Shown piece after piece: positions 54,853 to 63,900 of a stretch of DNA of 64,000 nt. Source of the DNA: CAYYYG01 sp964476135 (GTDB lineage: Bacteria > Patescibacteriota > Microgenomatia > UBA1406 > GWC2-37-13); assembly GCA_964476135.1 (NCBI GenBank), contig CAYYYG010000002.1:12676-76675 (forward strand), read 5' to 3'. Both the position numbers and the translations under genes were made by a program. Every line of letters begins with the position of its first letter. Position 1 is the first letter of the stretch. The notes below the pieces were generated by a model. It was given only the letters and a program-made list of their open reading frames with translations. It ran no database searches and was not told where the DNA came from.

Positions 54853-54858
54853 ATTATA
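54853..54858 (-). promoter_or_regulatory. -10 (TATAAT) of yvcK, leaderless spacing
   Basis: Minus-strand TATAAT ends 7 bases before the ATG at 54845, within the 28-base gap after murA. Confidence 0.6.
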
Positions 54859-54873
54859 CAACACTAATACTCG

Positions 54874-56196
54874 CTAAACTTCAGATATGTCGCCACCAAC
54901 AGATTTTATCTTGCCGACAAAATCCTCATACCCTCTTTTGATATTCGATACTCCGGTAACTACCGATTCGCCATTTACACATAAGGCCGCAATGGCAAGG
55001 GTCGCTCCTGCTCTCAAATCGGAGATAGTCACGACACCATTATGCAACTTGACTCCGCCGTTTATGCGTATCGCCTGCCGATATGTGTTTTGAGAATTAT
55101 AGTTAAAATGATAGTAACTTTTCGGATCCTCCACATCAACATCTACATAGTCTATCGATGCCCCAAGCTTGCAGAGCTCCTCAACGTAACTAAACCTATT
55201 TTCAAACAGCCGCTCATGGATAATGGAGTGACCGTTAGATTGAGTCATTAAGATCGCCCATAGAGGCTGCCAATCAGTCATGAAACCCGGGTAGGGCTCT
55301 GTTGTTATGTCGATCGACTTTAACACACCTTTATAATAAAATTTCCAGACATCTCCCGATATTTGCTCCACTCCCGCCCCGGATTCACGGACTTTATCAA
55401 TGAAGGCTTTAATATAAGTTTCATTGATGTGTGAAACGGTAATCTCACCTTTTGTAGCCAGTGCGAGTGCCGCGAATGTGATAGCCTCATTACGATCTGA
55501 TGCAATTGTGAAGGGATTTTTTTGGATTAGTTGTGTTTTTTTTATGATAATTTGCCGACCTGACCTCTTTATATCCGCGCCGGATTCGTTAAGAAATGTT
55601 ATTAAGTTGTCTATTTCCGGTTCTAATGCCGCATTTTCGATTATCGTACCTTTCTCAGACAATAATCCGGTCAATATGAGCAGCTCGGTTCCGGTATGAG
55701 AGGGTTTGGCAAACTCATATTTCCCGCCAACAGGTTTGTTTAAGACGGCCTTGTAGTATCCTGTCGCAGATTCATACTGCACATCTATGCCCAGCGATCT
55801 CATGCCCTCAACTATGCGGTCGATAGATCTGGCACCCAGACGACAACCGCCCGGATTCGGAATATACGCTTCTCCAAATTTATGCAAAAGCGGAGCAAAT
55901 AACATAAAAGAGACTCGAATTTTTGACCCATGGAGCAGATCGACTTTATTAATGTTTATACTGCGTCCGTCAACTTTAACAACATTATTTTTTTCAATCT
56001 CCACCTTGCCGCCTAGTAATTTTATGAGGTGAATAAGTTCGAGAACATCATCGATCGCCGGGATGTTTCTTAACTCAACCGGAGAATCGAACATGAGAGC
56101 TGCGATTAAGGTCTTAAGAGCGATATTTTTCGAACCTGACAACTTTATTTGACCGTGAAGCGGTTTGCCGCCTCGTATTATGTATGAATTTTCCAT
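54874..56196 (-). CDS. murA: UDP-GlcNAc 1-carboxyvinyltransferase MurA
   Basis: First committed step of peptidoglycan synthesis, 440 residues. LSGSKNIALKTLIAALMFD carries the conserved Lys. IPNPGGCRLGARSIDRIVEG holds the active-site Cys that reacts with fosfomycin; it is retained, although the usual GGCAIGxR is GGCRLGAR. PGFMTDWQPLWAILM replaces the more common GFPTDMQAQ, and LRAGATLAIAALCVNGES near the C-terminus is normal. It follows murB by 2 bases. Confidence 0.95.
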   Translation of the reverse strand: MENSYIIRGGKPLHGQIKLSGSKNIALKTLIAALMFDSPVELRNIPAIDDVLELIHLIKLLGGKVEIEKNNVVKVDGRSININKVDLLHGSKIRVSFMLFAPLLHKFGEAYIPNPGGCRLGARSIDRIVEGMRSLGIDVQYESATGYYKAVLNKPVGGKYEFAKPSHTGTELLILTGLLSEKGTIIENAALEPEIDNLITFLNESGADIKRSGRQIIIKKTQLIQKNPFTIASDRNEAITFAALALATKGEITVSHINETYIKAFIDKVRESGAGVEQISGDVWKFYYKGVLKSIDITTEPYPGFMTDWQPLWAILMTQSNGHSIIHERLFENRFSYVEELCKLGASIDYVDVDVEDPKSYYHFNYNSQNTYRQAIRINGGVKLHNGVVTISDLRAGATLAIAALCVNGESVVTGVSNIKRGYEDFVGKIKSVGGDISEV

Positions 56197-56198
56197 AT

Positions 56199-57107
56199 TT
56201 ATCTGACAATAACTTCCTCTACCAGATCAATTCCGTATTTGTCGAGAATACGTTTTTTAATTATACCTGCTAATTTTATTAAATCCGCCGGACTCCCTTT
56301 TCCGGTATTCACGATAAAGTTGGCGTGTTTATCCGAAACTGTGAAGGCTCCAACAGTCAGTCCCTTAAGACCCGCCGAGTCTATAAGGTATCCGGCTGAG
56401 GTTGTTTTTAAGCCCAGTTTTTCAGATATTTCCGGACTTAAGTTCTTAAAATAACACCCGCTTGTTGCTACACCAATCGGCTGCGTTTTCTTTCTATACT
56501 CGAGACTTTCCTGAGCCCGCTTCTTTATTATGATCGGATCGGACTTCTTCAGACGAAATTCTGCCCATACCAGCACATCACCCGAATCCTGCAAAAAACT
56601 GTATCCGTATTCAAAACGGAAGTACTCGTGATCGACTTTTTTCAATACACCGTCATTACCGATAAGCATAGCGTGGGTTAGATTGTCGCCGAAATAATTT
56701 TTCGGATTTGTCCACTTGGAGTTCATGACTATGGCGCCGCCGATGGTGCCGGGCAGGCCGAAATGATATTCTAACCCCTGGTAACCATGCCGTATACAAA
56801 AGTCAATTACACTTCCGACTATCGCCCCTGATCCAATTTTAACAACCACCTCATCTTCTGTTTCCGAAACTATGTTGATATCTGATAACCTATTCCTTAT
56901 AACAAGACCCTCGTATCGACTTTTCCCGAAAACAACATTTGAACCGCCTCCCAATATCGTCCAGGGAATATTTCCATCGTGTGCAAATTTTATCGCACTA
57001 ACCAGTTCAGACTCAGATAGCGCATCGATAAAAAATCTTGCGACACATTCCGTGCGCATTGTTGTGTATGCCGATATATTAATATTTTCTTTGACGGCTA
57101 GTTTCAT
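56199..57107 (-). CDS. murB: UDP-N-acetylenolpyruvoylglucosamine reductase MurB
   Basis: FAD-dependent reductase that completes UDP-MurNAc, 302 residues. The FAD-binding region shows IPWTILGGGSNVVFGKSRYE, then YHFGLPGTIGGAIVMNSK. The catalytic Ser region ATSGCYFKNLSPE and the C-terminal GLTVGAFTVSDKHANFIVN with the final Glu (EEVIVR) are present. The presence of YGYSFLQDS suggests type I. The start overlaps the murC stop by 4 bases. Confidence 0.96.
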   Translation of the reverse strand: MKLAVKENINISAYTTMRTECVARFFIDALSESELVSAIKFAHDGNIPWTILGGGSNVVFGKSRYEGLVIRNRLSDINIVSETEDEVVVKIGSGAIVGSVIDFCIRHGYQGLEYHFGLPGTIGGAIVMNSKWTNPKNYFGDNLTHAMLIGNDGVLKKVDHEYFRFEYGYSFLQDSGDVLVWAEFRLKKSDPIIIKKRAQESLEYRKKTQPIGVATSGCYFKNLSPEISEKLGLKTTSAGYLIDSAGLKGLTVGAFTVSDKHANFIVNTGKGSPADLIKLAGIIKKRILDKYGIDLVEEVIVR

Positions 57108-58540
57108 TTTGAATTAAATTTCGATTCGAGAAGCTCAATGACATCTTCCTTCAACTTATAAACATCACCTGCGCCCATTGTAAAAATAATATCTCCTCGT
57201 CTCAACTGCGAATCCAATTTGTTTATCAAATCTCGCTTTGAAGAATATGCCAGCGTACTGCTGCCGGCTTTAGCTGCGATTTGGATCGATGTGATAGCGC
57301 CTTCACTCTGATTTTCTCTTGCCGAGGCAAATATTGGTGATAAAAAAACCAGATCCGACTCACGAAAAGCCTGTATGAATTCATTTTCGAGCGACTGCGT
57401 GCGTGAATAGGTATGCGGTTGAAAGATAATTACGATGCGCTTATTCGGAAAGCGCGCTTTTGCGGTGGCTATGGTGGCTTTAATTTCTGATGGGTGGTGT
57501 GCGTAATCATCAAAAAGATAACATTCACCGACTTTTTTTACAAACTCGAAACGCCTTTTTGCGCCCGTAAAATCGGCGATCGCGCCTCTAATTTCTTCAG
57601 AACTATAGCCTAAATTAAGAAGCGTAAGAATAACAGCCGCAGTATTTGCCACATGTCCACCTCCGAAAAGTTTTATACCGAATTCACCTAACGGTTTGCC
57701 TCTATATTCCAGCGACATTAAAGTTGAACTTTCACTTATCCCAAATGATATTATTTGAAGGTCTGCAGTTTTTGAAAAACCATAGGTTTCATAATACTTC
57801 TTAGGATAAGATCCCGACAAAGACATTATATGAGGATCGTCGGCATTAAGAATTAATTTACCTTCATTACCTTCTGTAGCAATTTTTCTGAAAAATTTGT
57901 CAAAGGTATTCTTAGTATCCTCAATATTTTCATATACATCAGGATGGTCAAAATCAATATTGGTGGCTACAATAAATTTCGGCTCCAGCATTAAGAATTT
58001 TGCCCGCTTGTCACGCGGTGGATCTATCGCATATTCATCAGCCTCAACGACAAAGAATGGCTTAGCGCAATAATCACCGCCACTTACCCCGGAAAAAGAC
58101 GACGTGCCGACCATATAACTTGGTTGTGCTCCGAGCCGACTCAATGCATGGGTGATGAAGGCGGAAGTGGTGGTTTTGCCATGCGTACCGCATACGGCAA
58201 TCGACTTTACAAACTGTTTTAATATTAGAGCGATGAGTTCCGATTGATGCATTACAGGAATTTTATTGTTCAGCGCCCACATAACCTGCTGATTTTTCTG
58301 ACCGCCATGCGCTGCCGAATAAACTAAAACTTTAGTATCGGTCGGAATTACGCTTGTGTCGAACGAGTTAAATACATGTATAGAATTATCGGCAAGCGTT
58401 TTATCGGTTATGAATACTTCCTCGGTGTCAGACCCGACGACTTTCACGCCCATTTTTTGAAGAATAACTGCCAAATTAGCCATTGCGGCACCTTTTATAC
58501 CCACGAAAAAAACCGTGCCGACTGGGTTAAATATTTCCAT
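57104..58540 (-). CDS. murC: UDP-N-acetylmuramate--L-alanine ligase MurC
   Basis: 478 residues, three-domain Mur ligase. FFVGIKGAAMANLAVIL begins the UDP-binding domain (a variant of GIGGxGMSG). AVCGTHGKTTTSAFITHAL is the ATP loop. FTGAKRRFEFVKKV, LFDDYAHHPSEIKATI and IFQPHTYSRTQSLENEF are the MurC boxes. The closely related Mpl recycling ligase also shares some of these, but the cluster context favours MurC. A TGATATAAT box lies 8 bases before the ATG. Confidence 0.94.
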   Translation of the reverse strand: MEIFNPVGTVFFVGIKGAAMANLAVILQKMGVKVVGSDTEEVFITDKTLADNSIHVFNSFDTSVIPTDTKVLVYSAAHGGQKNQQVMWALNNKIPVMHQSELIALILKQFVKSIAVCGTHGKTTTSAFITHALSRLGAQPSYMVGTSSFSGVSGGDYCAKPFFVVEADEYAIDPPRDKRAKFLMLEPKFIVATNIDFDHPDVYENIEDTKNTFDKFFRKIATEGNEGKLILNADDPHIMSLSGSYPKKYYETYGFSKTADLQIISFGISESSTLMSLEYRGKPLGEFGIKLFGGGHVANTAAVILTLLNLGYSSEEIRGAIADFTGAKRRFEFVKKVGECYLFDDYAHHPSEIKATIATAKARFPNKRIVIIFQPHTYSRTQSLENEFIQAFRESDLVFLSPIFASARENQSEGAITSIQIAAKAGSSTLAYSSKRDLINKLDSQLRRGDIIFTMGAGDVYKLKEDVIELLESKFNSK

Positions 58541-58548
58541 TTACATTG

Positions 58549-58557
58549 ATTATATCA
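58549..58557 (-). promoter_or_regulatory. Extended -10 (TGATATAAT) of murC, leaderless spacing
   Basis: Perfect extended -10 on the minus strand, ending 8 bases before the ATG at 58540. It overlaps the 3' end of the gap after pgeF. Confidence 0.6.
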
Positions 58558-58559
58558 AA

Positions 58560-59246
58560 TCAGAGTGATCTCAATATAAAATGGAGCATATGCCGGCCAC
58601 GATCTCCACGCCTGTATGAGTAATATTTATCGTGCTGACACGAGGTGCAGCTCACATGACAACCTATATTGTCGGCGGATACTCCGGAGTCTGTTAATTG
58701 CAACCAGATAAGCTGCCTTAAATCCAGCCGCACTTTAGCATCATAAACCGGAAAAATCCGCTCCCTGTAATTTGGATAACGCCGACATATCTGATCGTAC
58801 CTATCTCCGTAGATGGGGTAACAGCATGGACCAATCGATGGACCAATATGTGCCTTCAACTTTTTTAAGTTAGACTTATGTTTAAAGAACTCCATAATCA
58901 TCTTATCGATTATATTCTCATAACTTCCCCGCCATCCGCTATGAACAATTCCGGCAATGCCCTGTTCGGAATCATAGAGCATTACAGGTACGCAATCCGC
59001 TGTTTTCACAGCCAAAACTATGTTAGGCAAAGCAGTTATGATACCGTCGAAACCGGACAAATCAGTTTCTGAATCTGACAATTTACTGATAGTTAAGATT
59101 TCTACGGAGTGTGTTTGCTTGGCGCTTATTAATCTCAGAAAACCATATCCTTTAGATCTTAATTCCCGCTCGATTTTATCTGGAGTATCGGTAAATTTAT
59201 CTCCAAAGCCGAATACGAAATTACCATCTATATATATTCCGCTCAT
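58560..59246 (-). CDS. pgeF: YfiH/PgeF-family peptidoglycan editing factor (multicopper-oxidase-like fold)
   Basis: 228 residues. The metal site is visible: LISAKQTHSVEIL, VKTADCVPVMLYD and GIVHSGWRGSYENIID. The C-terminal AHIGPSIGPCCYPI and SCTSCQHDKYYSYRRG are canonical. E. coli YfiH removes mis-incorporated L-Ser from UDP-MurNAc; others in the family (LACC1) act on nucleosides. Encoding between murE (4-base overlap) and murC supports the wall-editing role here. Confidence 0.92.
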   Translation of the reverse strand: MSGIYIDGNFVFGFGDKFTDTPDKIERELRSKGYGFLRLISAKQTHSVEILTISKLSDSETDLSGFDGIITALPNIVLAVKTADCVPVMLYDSEQGIAGIVHSGWRGSYENIIDKMIMEFFKHKSNLKKLKAHIGPSIGPCCYPIYGDRYDQICRRYPNYRERIFPVYDAKVRLDLRQLIWLQLTDSGVSADNIGCHVSCTSCQHDKYYSYRRGDRGRHMLHFILRSL

Positions 59247-60469
59247 AAATTATATTTTGCAGATAGAGCTTTCTTAACTGCCCGCTGCTCATCCCAGGGG
59301 TATTCTTTTGCACCGCGGCAGAGGCTTTTTTCGTGTCCTTTTCCCGTATAAATAATCACATCTCCCGGTCTGGAAATCTCAACCGACTTCATTACCGCAT
59401 CTTCTCGGTTTATGATGACTGTGAATTTTTTAGTCTCTGAACCGAAAGATGTTGGCGCAACATTCGTAAAACCGTGTTTTTCGAGCCCTTCCGCGATTTC
59501 TTTACATATTGTTTCCGGATTTTCATCTCGATAGTCTTCTTCTGTAATAATAACCATGTCAGCCGACTTCCCGCTTGCCTCACCCATGATTGGCCGCTTG
59601 CTTTCATCACGCCGCCCAGCCGATCCGAAAACATGGATCAGTCGCCCACCATCTTTCACGTATTCTTTTTTTACAAAAGGGAGAATCTTTTCAATCGAGT
59701 TTGGAGTATGAGCAAAATCCACGATAGCTGTTAAAGGCTTAGTGAGCAGAACTTCAATCCGACCGGATGGAAGCTTAAATGTTTTCATGGCGGAAAAAAT
59801 ATCTTCATCTGCGAGCCCGAGCTCGCGACAAACGGCGTAGGCGGCAAGGTAGTTGTAAATGTTAAAATCCGGCAGCGTGGCATTTATAATTTTATCGATT
59901 GGATTATTATAGTCGGCTTTTATTTTCAGTGCGTATGTTTTAATCTTTCCGGGAACAAGTTTTCTTAACAACTCATAAGACGCATCGTCGCTATTTGTGA
60001 TCGCGATTTTCGCTGCACGAAGCAGTCTTGATTTCACCTCTGCGTATGACTCATACGTCTTGTGATAGTCGAGATGTTCCCGAGTCACATTGGTGAGCAC
60101 GCCGACTTCATAAGCTATCCCCCACACTCTATATTGGTCTAGCCCGTGTGAAGTAGTCTCGAGCACAAAAAATTCATCACCATTATCTGCGGATTTTTTG
60201 AGATAAGATTGAACATCGGCCGCGCTTGGAGAGGTAACATGAAATCCGGTATCGTATTCAACACCTCCTATTTTTGCGTAAACACTCGATACCATCGACG
60301 CTTTTTTCCCTGATGATATAAGGATGTGATAAATCAGCGAGGTGGTGGTGGTTTTTCCGTCGGTACCCGTGACTCCGATAACCCTTAATCTTCTGCTGGG
60401 AAATCCGCTAATTACGTTCGCAAAAACTGCCTGTCCAAGATGATAATAATTTTTCAATGTCTGGATCAT
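59243..60469 (-). CDS. murE: MurE-type UDP-MurNAc-tripeptide ligase without the N-terminal domain
   Basis: 408 residues, against about 490-500 in E. coli. The ATP loop GVTGTDGKTTT begins at residue 32, so the first Rossmann-like domain that holds UDP is missing apart from about 30 residues (LKNYYHLGQAVFANVISGFP). GLDQYRVWGIAYEVGVLTNV, TREHLDYHKTYE, PSGRIEVL and DFAHTPNSIEKIL follow. The specificity loop, DNPR for diaminopimelate, reads EDYRDENP here (311-318), so the third amino acid cannot be assigned. Short MurE forms appear to occur in other CPR genomes. It shares a palindromic -10 with the divergent gene. Confidence 0.9.
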   Translation of the reverse strand: MIQTLKNYYHLGQAVFANVISGFPSRRLRVIGVTGTDGKTTTTSLIYHILISSGKKASMVSSVYAKIGGVEYDTGFHVTSPSAADVQSYLKKSADNGDEFFVLETTSHGLDQYRVWGIAYEVGVLTNVTREHLDYHKTYESYAEVKSRLLRAAKIAITNSDDASYELLRKLVPGKIKTYALKIKADYNNPIDKIINATLPDFNIYNYLAAYAVCRELGLADEDIFSAMKTFKLPSGRIEVLLTKPLTAIVDFAHTPNSIEKILPFVKKEYVKDGGRLIHVFGSAGRRDESKRPIMGEASGKSADMVIITEEDYRDENPETICKEIAEGLEKHGFTNVAPTSFGSETKKFTVIINREDAVMKSVEISRPGDVIIYTGKGHEKSLCRGAKEYPWDEQRAVKKALSAKYNL

Positions 60470-60473
60470 ATAG

Positions 60474-60483
60474 TATTATAATA
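60474..60483. promoter_or_regulatory. Palindromic bidirectional -10 box (TATTATAATA)
   Basis: The ten-base palindrome contains TATAAT on both strands (plus 60477-60482, minus 60475-60480). The plus box ends 6 bases before the ATG at 60489 and the minus box 5 bases before the murE ATG at 60469. The whole divergent gap is 19 bases, so both messages should be leaderless and the two promoters cannot be used at once. Confidence 0.65.
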
Positions 60484-60488
60484 GATGT

Positions 60489-60791
60489 ATGACTACTAAC
60501 ACACTTTTAGTAATAATCATAATACTTCTTTTGATAGGCAATATAAATATTCCTCTGGCTCATGTCCCGATCATACATCTTTTTCGAGGCTCATTAAGCA
60601 TATTCGACATTCTGGTAATGATATTTCTTGTGTGGGTAGCCGGAAAACTGGGCAGCCCGTTCAGAGAAATCATTGCGCTAATAATTGTGCTGTGGTTACT
60701 TTCGGCACTCGGAGTCTTTATTTTCATAGGCTGGTTTTCCAACATACTTCTTCTCGTGTTGATAGTAATCTTGCTCTTTTCCTTTTTTTAA
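60489..60791 (+). CDS. Small unknown membrane protein
   Basis: 100 residues, almost wholly hydrophobic, with three to four membrane segments and short loops (HLFRGSLSIFDI, GKLGSPFREI). No family was recognised. Its divergent position beside murE with a shared promoter, plus good leaderless spacing, supports a real gene. A bare run of hydrophobic codons could also arise by chance, but the ATG and the compact fit argue against that. Confidence 0.6.
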   Translation: MTTNTLLVIIIILLLIGNINIPLAHVPIIHLFRGSLSIFDILVMIFLVWVAGKLGSPFREIIALIIVLWLLSALGVFIFIGWFSNILLLVLIVILLFSFF

Positions 60792-60921
60792 GCAAGCGTT
60801 AATTGAAAGTCATATGGTATTTAACCGAATATCGACGACTTGCTGAGACACTTGTCAAAGTCTCTGATGATCTTGCAGCTAGCTGATCATGTCTGACAGA
60901 AAAAAATGTAAAAAAAAATCA

Positions 60922-63900
60922 TTATTTAAATACTGCTGACCCACCAGTATACAGAGTTCGAATTTGATTCTCTGTTAGACTATATAAGTAAACTCTTAAA
61001 TCATCCATATCTGCGGCGATATATGTATTGCCCGAAGACAAGGCCATAATAAAATCTTCCGAGTTTGCAAGTGTTCCCGATGTAGCAGCAGCGCTACATT
61101 TTTTTTTGCCATTTATATATGTAGAAATCGTGCTTGCGTTACGCATAACCGTGATGAAATTCCAATTTCCGTCCGTTACATCTGTGTTAGTATCGCAGTC
61201 GTATTCTCCAACGCCGTCGTCTATTTGAAAAACCATATCATCATTGGTGCCGTGCTCATATACGTAATACCCAATATCTGCACCCGTCCTTTTTCTCAAA
61301 ATCAATCCCGTACCGGTAGATTTAATCCATAATGTAATGGTAAAGTCTTGATTCGCACCGAAATCAAGCATGCCGTTGGACGGGTCAGTAATGGTGAAAC
61401 TGTCATCTACCCCATCAAAATCGATGGACGAGTTAAATTTTCCCGTAACTCCGTTAGCCCAAGCTTCTGATGCGTCGCCGGAGCAAGTGCCAGCAGCGTC
61501 GTTTGTACCTGTGGCACCAATCGTGAGTGTGCCAGTGTTGCCAGCTGGTGTACCATTTCCATCTTTAACACTATTGTATACAGTTGTTCCGGAGCATTCA
61601 TCGAATTTATACCAAGCTATCGGGCCGCCCTTATTGTACTCCCATGCAATTTGGGCCGGGGTGCGGACATAATTATAAACACGGGCCATATCTATATAAC
61701 CATCAAATGCAGCAGTACTTGGTACATTTGTTTCCGCTCCAATATTAAAATCACCAGGCGCGCCTGTACCGTCAGTGGGGTCGTTTGCTGCCAGATATGT
61801 AACACCTACACCAAGCGGGGCGCCATTTATATAAAATTTGACGGTCCGATTTGTCGTATCTCTTGTTGCAGCGACATTTATCCATTGATTGGTACCATTA
61901 ACCGCCACAGTGGAGTTGACTGTATATGTGAGATCGGATCCGTACCCCCATGCCATTCTTAGAATATTGTCAGTATCATTTAAGTAGAGCTGATAACTCT
62001 TATTTGACGCACTGCCTCCGGTATCTCCATCTTTATGAATAATGACATCATCCGTGGTGGTACTTTTTCTGTTAACCCAGGCAGATAAACTCACATCACC
62101 GGTAATCACGAGGTTTGGCAGATTCACATCATTTTCGTCAACACAGTCGTTTGTGCTGTCCATATATAGAGCCGATCCGAATTTTCCCGGAATCCATACG
62201 GGTGTGCCACAACTTGAAGTCGTCAAATTGTGACCGTTTGTACTGGTGTCGTTTATGGTCGTACCTGTACTCTCATCAAGCTTCCATTCACCTATCGGAC
62301 CATTACAAGTTGATGTATCTCCGGGAACACAGTACGATCTATTAGTAGAAAAAGATGCTAAACCGTTCGACTCGGTCGATAGTGCGCCAAAAACTGCTGT
62401 CGCTCCACGGTTATATTCCAGTTTTATTTCGCTTTCATTTAGGGCATAACGGTAAATTTTGAGCTCATCTATGTCTCCGGCAAACTCTTCACCGGAGCCG
62501 GCATCATCAGTATCCATGTCGCCGACAAAAAAGGTAGGATTGCTATCTAATGTAGCGGTTGTCGAATCGTTATCGTAGTCCATTAATTTGCCGTCGATGT
62601 ATATATAAGTATTATCGACCGCTGTATTTCTTTTTGCGACTATATGATGCCAAGTATTATCGTAAAGATCCGTTGTCGTGCATGAGGCCACGTCAGGCCC
62701 CCAGCTGGCATCATCGTCGATCCCGAAGCAAATGTTCCCGCTTGTATTTGCATAAACCGCATAACCTGCGCTTCCGGCCGGTCCGCCGTCGGCGACAATA
62801 TATTCGGTCGCAGCCGGATTGGAAGCGGAGTCCGATTTATACCATAAAGAGATAGAAAAGCTGTCGGTTGCGGAAAATTCAAGATCGGAATCAGAGCTGA
62901 GTGACAGCCGGCTTGCGCCTGTCCCATCCCAGGCCATGTTGAATTTCCCGGATTTTGTCCAATAGGCGGTCGGCAATGTAAGATCGTTGTTATTCGCAGA
63001 CGAATCCTGTGCCGTTGTACCGTAGCCGTCATCGAACTTCCAGTATGCTACCGGGTGTCCGATAGGCGAGCCAATCGCCTGACTGCTTGCGCTACGCCCG
63101 TTCATCATATTAACGATCTCTTTATTATCCGCGGCATAGTCGTATATCTGAACATCATCTATAGCGCCATTAAAAAAACCGGTGTCATCCGTATTGCCGT
63201 TAATCCTCAAGTCATGCGCGGTGCTTGGGACGGTTGCAGGAAAGGTACCGTCGAAGGTCATCGACTGCTGAACGCCATTGAAATAAAATTTTATTTTTTC
63301 AGCGTCAGTGGACTGCGACCCATCAAATACCATAGCCCAATGACCCCACGTATTGTTGCTAAATATTCCTGAAGACGATACGGCACTGCTTGCGGAATCA
63401 AATTGTATGATGGCGTTACTCGATCCGCCGCCTGACCCATATATCAATATAATACACCCCGGATTACCGTTGCTGCCTGTACCAGCAGCGCCACCCCCGC
63501 TGCCACCGGTTCCGTTTGTTGAACAGTTTGAAACTTTATCGGAATCGCTGTTATTACCGGGAGTCGTGCCTGAACCGGCGGTTTCCACCGTACTGGTGCC
63601 GGAAACAAGGCTCGAACCACCGCCACCGCCACCGCCGCCTGCATTTGAAGTACCGGAAGCGCTTCCGCCTCCTCCTCCATATCTACCAGCTCCGCCGCCG
63701 CCACCGCCGCCTTGACCTTCCGCTCCATTTCCATCCATACCGGAGCCGCCGGTATTTGCGCTTCCCGCCGAACCACCAGTACCGCAAGTTGTACAGGTTC
63801 CCAACGCACCTCCAGCCGCAGTAGTGCCTTCGCCGCCGCCGTTTCCACCGTTTGTAACGTTAGAACCGGCAACGCCGCTACTGCCACCCCCGGCGCCTCC

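Noticed and set aside
60792..60921. Rho-independent terminator between the small membrane protein and LamG genes
   Set aside because: GAGAC/GTCTC can pair, but no T-tract follows on the plus strand; the A-rich run nearby is not placed correctly.
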